From Streptomyces sp. SCL15-4 (lineage in GTDB: Bacteria; Actinomycetota; Actinomycetes; Streptomycetales; Streptomycetaceae), in the NCBI RefSeq assembly GCF_033366695.1, contig NZ_JAOBTQ010000001.1:4216001-4280000 (forward strand): a DNA stretch of 64,000 nucleotides. The letters run 5' to 3'. Positions 53,122-61,118 of this stretch are shown here, piece by piece (the first letter of the stretch is position 1; each line of letters opens with the position of its first letter). The notes beneath the pieces were generated by a model. That model was not told the origin of the DNA. It saw only the letters and a program-made list of their open reading frames with translations, and did not search any database. The translations under genes and the position numbers were made by a program.

Positions 53122-53943
53122 ATGTTCACCATCGGAGACTTCGCCCGGCACGGCCGCGTCTCGGTCCGGATGCTGCGTCACTACGACGCCACCGGCCTGC
53201 TGCGCCCGGCCCACGTCGACCCCGCCAGCGGCTACCGCCACTACACCGCCGCCCAGCTCGCCCGCCTCAACCGGATCATCGCGCTCAAGGACCTCGGATT
53301 CACGCTCCAGCAGGTCCGTGACATCGTGGACGAGAAGGTCGGCGCCGAGGAACTGCGCGGCATGCTGCGGCTCAGGCGGGCCGAACTGGAGAGCGCCATG
53401 GCCGCCACCCGGGCACGGCTGGTCCAGGTCGAGGCGCGGCTCCGAGCGATCGAGAGCGAGGGGCACATGCCCACGAACGACGTCGTCCTCAAAAGCGTCC
53501 CCGCCGTCCGCGTGGCGGAGCTGACCGCCACCGCCGAGAGCTACCAGCCCGAGGACATCGGCCCGGTCATCGGCCCGCTCTACGAAGAGCTGTTCCGCCG
53601 CCTGGACAGCGCGGGCGTCACCCCCACGGGCCCCGGCATCGCCTCCTACGAGGACGCTCCGGAGGGCGGCGGCAGGATCATCGTCCACGCCGCCGTCCAG
53701 GTCTGCGCCGAGCCGCGGGACGGCTCCTTCCGCGTCCTCGACCTGCCGCCCCTGGAGCAGGCGGCGACCATCGTGCACCGCGGCCCGATGGACACCGTCC
53801 TGCCCACGGCCCAGACCCTGGCCCACTGGATCGACACCCACGGCTACCGCTCGGCCGGCTATCCGCGGGAGATCAGCCTGGAGTGCCCGGAGAACCGCGA
53901 CGACTGGGTGACGGAACTCCAGGCACCGGTCCACCGCTCCTGA
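53122..53943 (+). CDS. MerR family regulator with GyrI-like effector-binding domain
   Basis: 273 residues. MerR DNA-binding domain (FTIGDFARHGRVSVRMLRHYDATGLLRP, residues 2-29 in pattern), a coiled-coil dimerisation helix (residues 75-115) and a C-terminal GyrI/AraC-type effector domain (about 125-270). This is the BmrR/BltR-like arrangement that senses drugs or lipophilic compounds. It probably controls its own promoter, where a dyad sits in a 19-bp spacer. Whether it controls the CHAT operon 138 bp downstream is open. Confidence 0.88.
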   Translation: MFTIGDFARHGRVSVRMLRHYDATGLLRPAHVDPASGYRHYTAAQLARLNRIIALKDLGFTLQQVRDIVDEKVGAEELRGMLRLRRAELESAMAATRARLVQVEARLRAIESEGHMPTNDVVLKSVPAVRVAELTATAESYQPEDIGPVIGPLYEELFRRLDSAGVTPTGPGIASYEDAPEGGGRIIVHAAVQVCAEPRDGSFRVLDLPPLEQAATIVHRGPMDTVLPTAQTLAHWIDTHGYRSAGYPREISLECPENRDDWVTELQAPVHRS

Positions 53944-54081
53944 CCGCCCGGGCGGGTCCCGGGCGAGTTCCGGGTGCCGGGCGGGCGCCGGCCGTCAAAG
54001 CCCGGCAATCGGCCCCCGTGGTGACGGAAGTCTCGTCATCATGGGGGCCGGAAGCGGGCTTTCGTCCTCGGGACGTGAGGA

Positions 54082-57000
54082 GTGCCGGTGGGGGAAGAAG
54101 AGGAGAGCGGGGGCGTCCGGGCGGTACGGACCTGGGCCCGTGAGGCCATCGGCCGGGCCAGGGCGTTGCTGCCGGCGCCGGGCACCGTCGTCAGGGCCTC
54201 CCGCGCCCACGATGACGCGGTCACCGAACTGGAGGCCCTCTCCCGTCTGCTGGACCACGATCCGGAGCTGCGCGGCTCGGTCACCGTATGGCTCGGCGGC
54301 GCCCTCACCCTGCGGCACGTCGCCGGAGGCGGGACGCCCGGGGACCGGGAGCGGGCGCACGGACTGCTGCGGGACGCGCGGGAGACGCAGACCGGTTCCG
54401 CGGCCTGTGCCGAGGACCGGCGGTGGGCCGCGCTGTTCCTGCTGACCCACGCGATGCCGCTGCAGGAGATGCTGGGCGGGCTGCCGCCGGAGCCGGACGC
54501 CACCGCGATGTTCGACATGATCGCGCGGGAGGGGCCGGGCGGAATGGCCGCCTTCGCGGCCGGCCTGCGGGAGCTGGTGACCGACGCGGCCGAGCTGCCG
54601 CTGCCGGAGGAGACCCTGCGGCACCTGCGGCAGGTGCGCGACCTCTACGACCGTCCCACGGCCGACGGCCTCACCGGCCTGTTCACGAGCCTCCTGCCCG
54701 ACGACGGCAATCCGTTCACCGGCCGGCTGCGGCAGATGATGACGGACCTGCTGACGACGGCCACCCGGACCCCGCCCGACCCGACGCACGCACCCACCAC
54801 CCCACCCGGCCCGACCCGCACACCCACCGCCCCGCCTCCCGCCGCCGGCCCCCCGCCCCCGCTCCGCACCCCCGAAGATTTCCGTCGGCTGCTCACCGCG
54901 TTGCAGGCCGTCAACACCACCTCCGTGGACTTCGTGAACGGTGCCGGCGGCGGTGATCCCGCCGCGCTGGAGCAGCAGCTCGGGCGGTTGCGCGAGGCGC
55001 TGGAAGGGCTGCCGGACGGGGTGCCGGGCCGCGACGGGATCGAAGGGCTGATGGCCGTGCTGCTCCACGTGAGCGAGGGCGCGGGCGGCACCCTCCAGGA
55101 CCTGTCGGTCGGTCTCGCGCACACCGGGACGCTCGTCGACTACCTGCGGCGCGCCTCGGAGAGCCAGGTGCCCATGGCCGACGGCTTCGCGGTCATGGCG
55201 GACGTGATGGCACTGATGACCGACGTCCGTGCCGCCGGCCAGGCCGAGGACGTGCGCGGGCTCCGCGACCTGCTGCCCGAGGCCGAGGCCCTCGCCGAGC
55301 GCGTCCCCGAGGACCACGACCTCCGTTGCATGGCCCTCATCGCCCGCGCCGCGGCCCGCCTCACGCTCGGCCGGTTCACCCTGGACAGGGAGCTGATGCT
55401 GCGCGGCTTCGCGGACCTGGACGACGGCAGAGAGGCCGCGCGCAACAGCGTCCTGCCGATCAGGGACGAGGATCTCGACGCCATGGTCCCCGACCTCGCG
55501 GCCCTGCGCGCCTACCTCACCGACACCCCCGCCGACCTCCCGGACCGCGAGGTACCGCCGCCCGACGCGCCCGCCGACCGGCTGCACTCCGCCGCGAACC
55601 GCCTCGGCATGCGCTACGACCTGACCAAGGACCCGGCGGACCTGGAGGCGGCCGTCACCACGCTGGAACGGCTCCGCGAGCACATCCGGCAGGGCCGGGC
55701 CCCGCGCGTCGCCGCCGAGTCCCTGTGGACGCTCGCCGAGTCCTACCGCGCCCGCTGGCACCGCGAGCGCGACGCGTCCGACGCGGACGCCGCCACCGAC
55801 GCGGCGAACGAGGCCCTGGCCACCCTCGCCGCCGACGTCCTCCTCCAGCACGGCGCCGAACACCGCCTGACGACCGCCCGCAACGGCGCCTCCCTCGGCG
55901 TACGGGCCGCCCTGTGGGCCGCCGCGCACGGCAGGGTGGAGGACGCGGTCGCCGCGCTGGAGCTGGGCCGGGCCCTGGTGCTGCACGCGGCGGCCACCTC
56001 ACGGGCCGTACCGGACCTGCTCCAGGAGCGCGGCCATGCCGAACTCGCCGCCGCCTGGCGGGAGTCCGGCGCGCCGGAGACCGGGGAGCTGCCCGCCGAG
56101 CTGCCCAGCACGCTGCGCCGCAAGGCCCTGGAGGCCCTCGGCTACCGGGAGCGGGGCGGCCTGCTCGGCACTCCCACGCTGCGCGAACTGGCGGACGGTG
56201 TCGGCGAGGCGGGCGCGGACGCGCTGATCTATCTGGTCCCCGGCGACGGCGGCGAGGCCCCGGGCATGGTGCTCGCCGTGGGCCCCGTGATCGGCATCGG
56301 CTTCGGCGCCCTGCCCCTGCTCGCCGAGGCGGAGTCCGAGCCCCTGAAGCGGTACCTGGACGCGGCCGCCGCCCGCTCCGCCGGCCCGGAGCACGGCGGC
56401 GCGGCGGCGCGACGGGCCTGGGAGGAGGCCCTGGACGACCTGTGCGACTGGGCGTACGAGGTGTTCGCCCACGTCCTCGCCGGACTGGAGGAACACCTGC
56501 CGGACGGCGGGCCCGGCCGGCCTCCGCCCCGCGTCGTCCTGGTGCCCTGCGGCCGCCTCGGCGTCGTCCCCTGGCACGCCGCCCGCTTCCCCGCCGACGC
56601 TCCCTACGACTACCTCTGCCAGGCCCTGGTGATCAGTTACGCGGCGTCCGGCAGCCAGTTCCTGCGCACGATCACCCGCGCGCCCCGCGCCCCGGTCTCC
56701 GCGCCGGCCCTGGTGGCCGACCCGAGCCTGTCCCTGACGTTCGCCGAGCCGGAGGTCCTCCAGCTGCGCGAGGCCTTCTACCCGGGCGCGCGGCTGTACG
56801 GCGACTTCGCCACCCTGCCGCCCGACTCGGTGCCGGCCGGGACACCGGAGCAGCTGCTGGCCCTGCTCGCCCAGGACCACTCGATGGTCCATCTGGCCAC
56901 CCACGGGGTGGCGGGCGTACGGCCGACGGAGTCGGCCCTGCACCTCGCTCCCGCCGACGGCGAGGAGAGCGGCCGGCTCACCGTGACCCGGCTCCTGGAC

Positions 57001-57402
57001 CGGCCGCGGCCGGCCGGGCCCGCGGCGCCGGACGGGCCGCTGATCGTCCTCAGCGCCTGCGAGACCGACCTGAGCACCCGGGACCACGACGAGGCCCTGA
57101 CCCTCACCACCGCGTTCGTCTCCGGCGGGGCACGCGATGTCGTGGGCTCGCGGTGGATCGCCCAGGACAGCGCGTCGGCCCTGCTGATGGCGGTCTTCCA
57201 CCACCGTCTGCGGGCGGGCCTCAGCCCCGTGGACGCCCTGCGCGCCGCACAGCTGTGGATGCTCGACCCGGACCGCGAGGACCCGGGCTGCCTGACCGAC
57301 GACCTGCGGCCGGACATCCGCCGGCCCGATCTGCGCCGGCCCCTGCTGTGGGCCGCGTTCATCCACCAGGGACATCCCGGCCCGGGGAAGGAGACCGCAT
57401 GA
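54082..57402 (+). CDS. CHAT domain-containing protein (caspase-like protease)
   Basis: 1,106 residues. The first 750 residues are Ala/Leu/Glu-rich helices, TPR-like in parts, with a Pro/Thr linker near residue 235-260. The last 350 are a CHAT domain: VPCGRLGVVPWHAARFP, the catalytic His941 in HLATHGVAG, and catalytic Cys993 in LSACETDLS, followed by SRWIAQDSASALLM. The protease dyad is intact. CHAT proteases serve in defence and cell-death systems, cleaving a partner upon activation. It overlaps the next gene by ATGA. GTG 54082 or GTG 54088 is the start. Confidence 0.9.
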   Translation: MPVGEEEESGGVRAVRTWAREAIGRARALLPAPGTVVRASRAHDDAVTELEALSRLLDHDPELRGSVTVWLGGALTLRHVAGGGTPGDRERAHGLLRDARETQTGSAACAEDRRWAALFLLTHAMPLQEMLGGLPPEPDATAMFDMIAREGPGGMAAFAAGLRELVTDAAELPLPEETLRHLRQVRDLYDRPTADGLTGLFTSLLPDDGNPFTGRLRQMMTDLLTTATRTPPDPTHAPTTPPGPTRTPTAPPPAAGPPPPLRTPEDFRRLLTALQAVNTTSVDFVNGAGGGDPAALEQQLGRLREALEGLPDGVPGRDGIEGLMAVLLHVSEGAGGTLQDLSVGLAHTGTLVDYLRRASESQVPMADGFAVMADVMALMTDVRAAGQAEDVRGLRDLLPEAEALAERVPEDHDLRCMALIARAAARLTLGRFTLDRELMLRGFADLDDGREAARNSVLPIRDEDLDAMVPDLAALRAYLTDTPADLPDREVPPPDAPADRLHSAANRLGMRYDLTKDPADLEAAVTTLERLREHIRQGRAPRVAAESLWTLAESYRARWHRERDASDADAATDAANEALATLAADVLLQHGAEHRLTTARNGASLGVRAALWAAAHGRVEDAVAALELGRALVLHAAATSRAVPDLLQERGHAELAAAWRESGAPETGELPAELPSTLRRKALEALGYRERGGLLGTPTLRELADGVGEAGADALIYLVPGDGGEAPGMVLAVGPVIGIGFGALPLLAEAESEPLKRYLDAAAARSAGPEHGGAAARRAWEEALDDLCDWAYEVFAHVLAGLEEHLPDGGPGRPPPRVVLVPCGRLGVVPWHAARFPADAPYDYLCQALVISYAASGSQFLRTITRAPRAPVSAPALVADPSLSLTFAEPEVLQLREAFYPGARLYGDFATLPPDSVPAGTPEQLLALLAQDHSMVHLATHGVAGVRPTESALHLAPADGEESGRLTVTRLLDRPRPAGPAAPDGPLIVLSACETDLSTRDHDEALTLTTAFVSGGARDVVGSRWIAQDSASALLMAVFHHRLRAGLSPVDALRAAQLWMLDPDREDPGCLTDDLRPDIRRPDLRRPLLWAAFIHQGHPGPGKETA

Positions 57403-58091
57403 GCACGGGTGAGGACGACGGGACGAGGGTGCTCGGCCTCGTCGAGGAGCACCTCGACGGCATCCGCGCCCGGCTCACCGGCGAGCAGTACCAGCTGCTG
57501 CTGACCCGCCTGCGGGCCCTCGCCGCCACCCCGCCGGACGACCCGCGGGCGGTACGCCGGGCCTTCCAGGCCGTACGGCTGTGCCTGGTGCCGCTGCCGT
57601 ACGACCATCCGGTCCGCGAAGCCCTGGACTCCGCCCGGCTCGCCGGTGCGGCGACGGCCGGCCGGCCCGTCGTGCTGCGCACCCGGGACCTGCTGACCCG
57701 GCTCGCGGACGGTCCGCCGCCGTCCTCCGGCACCGCGGCCGTCATCGCCGCCGCCGAACGCAGGCTGCTGCACGCGCCCGCTCTCTCGGCCGCCGAGGCC
57801 CGCGTCCGCTGCCACGGCTCGGCGCCGCCGCCCGAGCTGATCCGGCTCGCCGACCCCGGCCGCGGCGACCGGTATCCGGAGTTCCAGTTCGAGCCCGGCG
57901 GCGGAGCACCGTACGAGATCGTGCTGCGGATCAACCGGGTGCTGCTCGCCGACGTGGACCCGTGGGGCGCCGCCGACTGGTGGCTGAGCCGCAATCTGTG
58001 GCTCGGCGGAGGGCCGCCCGCCGCCCTCCTGGGCGTCCGGCCGGACCGCGACCTGGTGGGCGCGGCCGTCGCGCTGGTGGAGGGGGACTGA
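57399..58091 (+). CDS. Putative RES-partner antitoxin (MbcA/Xre-like C-terminus)
   Basis: 230 residues. The N-terminal half (residues 1-130) is helical and not recognised. The C-terminal 100 residues hold PEFQFEPGGGAPYEIVLRINRVLLADVDPWGAADWWLSRNLWLGG as a spread-out pattern that resembles the toxin-binding domain of Xre/MbcA-type antitoxins: aromatic-Gln-Phe, a central helix, then DPW...WW...LGG and a C-terminal LVGAAVALV. No clear helix-turn-helix is seen. It is sandwiched between the CHAT gene (ATGA) and the RES toxin gene (TGATG). Antitoxin function is inferred from the domain and the position. Confidence 0.72.
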   Translation: MSTGEDDGTRVLGLVEEHLDGIRARLTGEQYQLLLTRLRALAATPPDDPRAVRRAFQAVRLCLVPLPYDHPVREALDSARLAGAATAGRPVVLRTRDLLTRLADGPPPSSGTAAVIAAAERRLLHAPALSAAEARVRCHGSAPPPELIRLADPGRGDRYPEFQFEPGGGAPYEIVLRINRVLLADVDPWGAADWWLSRNLWLGGGPPAALLGVRPDRDLVGAAVALVEGD

Positions 58092-58759
58092 TGCACGAGG
58101 CAACCGTGTCGCCCTCCGGTTACCGCTTCCGGCCGCACTGGGAGCTGCTGCCCGCCGGCACCCGCCTCTGGCGGATGCACCGGTCCGGGTTCGCGCCCGT
58201 GGAGTTCAAGCCGTTCGACCCGGACGATCCCGCGCCCGGCCGCTTCCACGGCACACCGGAGGACCCGTACTCCTGCCTGTACGCGGCGACGGACCCCGAG
58301 ACGGCGCTCGCCGAGACCCTGCTGCGCTCGGTCCCCTACGACGCGGAGACCGGCATGCGCCTGGTCCTGTGGCGCCAGGTGCAAGGCAGGGCGCTGAACG
58401 CGGTGCGCACACGGTGCGAACTGAAACTGGTCTCGCTGCTGTCCGGGGCGGCCCTCGCCGCCGTCTGCCAGGACAACCGCCTGCTGGAGAACGAGGGCGC
58501 GGAGCACTACGCGCACACGCGCCGGTGGGCCCGGGAGATCAGGGCCCAGGCACCCGACGCCATGGGGATGATCTGGGATTCCCGGCGCAACCCGTCACAG
58601 CGGTGCGTCGTGCTGTTCGGAGACCGCCTCGGGGACGGCCCGCTCGACGCCCTGCCGTACCGCAGCATCCCGGACCTCGGCTCCCCGGCCGGCATCGAGG
58701 AGACCAACCAACTCCTGGAACCCCTCCGCGCGGCCGTCAGACACCCTCTGCACCGCTGA
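58091..58759 (+). CDS. RES domain toxin-like protein (NAD+-degrading family)
   Basis: 222 residues. RES-family layout: LWRMHRSGF, GRFHGTPEDPYSCLYAATDPETALAETL with conserved Arg, Phe, Tyr and Glu positions, then a C-terminal SRRNPSQRCVVLFGDR. The family has an ADP-ribosyl-transferase-like fold; MbcT of M. tuberculosis and related RES toxins degrade NAD+. Translational coupling to the antitoxin-like gene supports a toxin-antitoxin pair. Whether CHAT-mediated cleavage of the antitoxin releases the toxin is a hypothesis. Confidence 0.85.
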   Translation: MHEATVSPSGYRFRPHWELLPAGTRLWRMHRSGFAPVEFKPFDPDDPAPGRFHGTPEDPYSCLYAATDPETALAETLLRSVPYDAETGMRLVLWRQVQGRALNAVRTRCELKLVSLLSGAALAAVCQDNRLLENEGAEHYAHTRRWAREIRAQAPDAMGMIWDSRRNPSQRCVVLFGDRLGDGPLDALPYRSIPDLGSPAGIEETNQLLEPLRAAVRHPLHR

Positions 58760-58803
58760 CGCGGCGGCATCGTCGGCCACGGCGTGTCCGCCCACACCGG
58801 CAA

Positions 58804-58843
58804 AAACCCCTCTGACCGGCGTTTCCGCAGGTCAGAGGGGTTT
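58804..58843. terminator. Bidirectional terminator between the RES gene and tRNA-Ala
   Basis: A 14-bp perfect stem AAACCCCTCTGACC/GGTCAGAGGGGTTT with a 12-nt loop. It has an A run on the left and a T run on the right, so it can end transcripts from either side. Confidence 0.88.
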
Positions 58844-58850
58844 CATGAAG

Positions 58851-58923
58851 TGGAGCCTAGGGGAGTCGAACCCCTGACATCCGCCATGCAAAGACGGCGC
58901 TCTACCAACTGAGCTAAGGCCCC
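58851..58923 (-). tRNA. tRNA-Ala (anticodon TGC)
   Basis: 73-nt cloverleaf: acceptor GGGGCCT/AGGCTCC with one G-T pair, D-arm TAGCTCAGTTGGTAGAGC, anticodon arm with TTTGCAT loop (TGC), T-arm AGGGGTTCGACTCCCCT, discriminator A. No CCA encoded. It bounds the accessory block, though no integrase or attachment-site duplication was found. Confidence 0.95.
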
Positions 58924-59105
58924 GGGAGGCAGCGACCGGCCGGATGGAACGGGTTCCGGCGGGTGCCGCAGACCAGAGTACCGGGTCACCCCCCGTATCC
59001 CGCAAAAAGATTGGGGGTCCCCGTGGATGACCACCCTCCGTAGGATGCTCGACGTGGTTCGCTACAGCGAACCGCGGTTTTCAGGGGAAGCGATGGGGAG
59101 ACGCA

Positions 59106-59654
59106 ATGGACGCCGCACAGCAGGAAGCCACCGCGAGAGCGCGGGAGCTGCAGCGGAACTGGTACGGGGAGCCGTTGGGGGCGCTCTTCCGTAAGCTCAT
59201 CGACGATCTCGGGCTGAACCAGGCGCGGCTCGCGGCGGTCCTCGGCCTGTCCGCCCCGATGCTCTCCCAGCTGATGAGCGGCCAGCGCGCGAAGATCGGC
59301 AACCCCGCCGTCGTCCAGCGGGTGCAGCTGTTGCAGGAGTTGGCGTCCCAGGTCGCGGACGGCAGCGTCAGCGCGGCCGAGGCGACCGGGCGCATGGAGG
59401 AGATCAAGAAGTCGCAAGGGGGATCCGTGCTCAGCAACACCACCCAGACCACCGGAAGCTCGGGCGCGCCCACGGTCAAGCGCGTGGTCCGGGAGATCCA
59501 GTCGCTGCTGCGCTCGGTGGCCGCCGCGGGCGACATCATCGACGCCGCCGACGCGCTCGCGCCGAGCCACCCCGAACTCGCCGAGTTCCTCCGGGTCTAC
59601 GGCGCCGGCCGCACCGCCGACGCCGTCGCGCACTACCAGTCCCACCAGAACTGA
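59106..59654 (+). CDS. XRE family DNA-binding protein
   Basis: 182 residues. A helix-turn-helix region near residues 25-65 (LIDDLGLNQARLAAVLGLSAPMLSQLMSG in pattern), a flexible middle (Ser/Thr/Gly) and a helical C-terminus. This protein is a conserved Streptomyces partner of the downstream kinase (98-bp gap), and it may be its phosphorylation target. Its DNA target is unknown. Confidence 0.85.
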   Translation: MDAAQQEATARARELQRNWYGEPLGALFRKLIDDLGLNQARLAAVLGLSAPMLSQLMSGQRAKIGNPAVVQRVQLLQELASQVADGSVSAAEATGRMEEIKKSQGGSVLSNTTQTTGSSGAPTVKRVVREIQSLLRSVAAAGDIIDAADALAPSHPELAEFLRVYGAGRTADAVAHYQSHQN

Positions 59655-59752
59655 GCCACGGGCCGGCGCGCCGCGAGGACTGATCCGGCCGGCGCACGGG
59701 CACGGGGCACAGCGGGGGGCGCACAGGGCCAGGAGGAGGAGCGGCGGCTGCC

Positions 59753-61102
59753 ATGGGTGAGGTCTTCGCCGGCCGGTACGAGCTGGCCGACCCGGTCGGA
59801 CGCGGTGGCGTGGGCGCCGTATGGCGGGCCTGGGACCACCGCCGGCGGCGTTACGTGGCCGCCAAGGTCCTCCAGCAGAGCGACGCCCATTCCCTGCTCC
59901 GCTTCGTCCGGGAGCAGGGCCTGCGCATCGACCACCCGCACGTCCTCGCCCCGCACAGCTGGGCCGCCGACGACGACAAGGTGCTGTTCACCATGGACCT
60001 GGTCACCGGCGGCTCCCTGGTCCACCTGGTCGGCGACTACGGCCCGCTGCCGCCCGTCTTCGTGTGCACGCTGCTCGACCAGTTGCTGTCCGGGCTCGCC
60101 GCCGTCCACGCCGAGGGCGTCGTCCACCGGGACGTCAAGCCCGCCAACCTCCTCCTCGAAGCCACCGGCACCGGCCGTCCCCGGCTCCGGCTGTCCGACT
60201 TCGGCATCGCCATGCGGCTCGGCGAACCCCGGCTGACGGAGACCAACCTCGTGGTGGGCACGCCCGGTTACCTCGCTCCGGAGCAGATGCTCGGCGCCGA
60301 ACCCGACTTCCCGGCCGACCTGTTCGCCGTGGGCCTGGTCGCCCTCTATCTCCTCGAAGGCGCCAAGCCGGACACCAAGGAACTCGTGCGGTACTTCCTG
60401 GAGCACGGCACGCCCGGCCCGCCCAAGGGCATCCCGGAACCGCTCTGGGGGGTCGTCTCCTCGCTGCTCCAGCCCGATCCGGCACGCCGTTTCCGGACGG
60501 CCACGGGGGCGCGCAAGGCGCTCGCCGCCGCGGCGGAACTCCTGCCGGAGCCGGGTCCGGACGACGAAATCATCGAGATATTCGACCAACTCGGGCCCCT
60601 CCCGCCCGGCTTCGGCCCCGACGGCCCGCTCCGGCGGGCGTCCGGCGTGGCCTTGGAACCGATCCCGGGCCTTCCTCCGGCAACCGCCTTTGCGAACACC
60701 CCGGAAGAGGCCCGGCACACCGGTACGGGCCCAGGCCCGGGCCCGCGTACCGGCACGAGCCCCAGCGCGTCCACGCCTCCCACCGGGACCCTGTCGGACA
60801 CCGGAAGCTTCCGCCTGCCCCCGCCCCGGCAGACCCCCGTCCCGCCCGCACCCCCGGCACCGCCCCCCTTCCCGCCGCCAGGACCGCTGCCGGACTCCCC
60901 GCCGGCCCCGCCCGCCGGCCCCGCCACCGCCGCCTACACCGCCCGCGACCCCCGCCCGGCGCCCTCGCCTCCGTCCGGCCGGCGCCGCCGGGCGCGGCGC
61001 GCGCTGCGCCGTCCCGGGCCGCCGGCGAAGGCCGTGATCCCGATCCTGCTGCTGGCGCTCGTCTGCTACGCGGTGGGTTTCTGGGCGCTGACCCGCCGCT
61101 GA
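59753..61102 (+). CDS. Ser/Thr protein kinase with C-terminal membrane anchor
   Basis: 449 residues. Hanks-type kinase domain (residues 8-265): GRGGVGAVWRAWD, AAKVL lysine, HRDVKPANLLLE, SDFGIA, and TPGYLAPEQ. A Pro/Thr/Gly-rich linker of about 130 residues leads to a C-terminal membrane helix (AVIPILLLALVCYAVGFWAL) that places the kinase in the cytoplasm. No extracellular sensor follows, so the signal is unknown. Genes for it and the XRE regulator are adjacent and probably co-transcribed. Confidence 0.9.
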   Translation: MGEVFAGRYELADPVGRGGVGAVWRAWDHRRRRYVAAKVLQQSDAHSLLRFVREQGLRIDHPHVLAPHSWAADDDKVLFTMDLVTGGSLVHLVGDYGPLPPVFVCTLLDQLLSGLAAVHAEGVVHRDVKPANLLLEATGTGRPRLRLSDFGIAMRLGEPRLTETNLVVGTPGYLAPEQMLGAEPDFPADLFAVGLVALYLLEGAKPDTKELVRYFLEHGTPGPPKGIPEPLWGVVSSLLQPDPARRFRTATGARKALAAAAELLPEPGPDDEIIEIFDQLGPLPPGFGPDGPLRRASGVALEPIPGLPPATAFANTPEEARHTGTGPGPGPRTGTSPSASTPPTGTLSDTGSFRLPPPRQTPVPPAPPAPPPFPPPGPLPDSPPAPPAGPATAAYTARDPRPAPSPPSGRRRRARRALRRPGPPAKAVIPILLLALVCYAVGFWALTRR

Positions 61103-61118
61103 GCGGTCCGCCCGGCCG

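Noticed and set aside
30171..58759. Nonribosomal peptide or polyketide synthase genes in the accessory block
   Set aside because: The only adenylating enzyme is a stand-alone ligase; no condensation, ketosynthase or carrier-thiolation domain was seen.
58851..58923. Integrative element using tRNA-Ala as attachment site
   Set aside because: No integrase, excisionase or replication gene and no second copy of the tRNA 3' end were found in the window; kept only as a location note.
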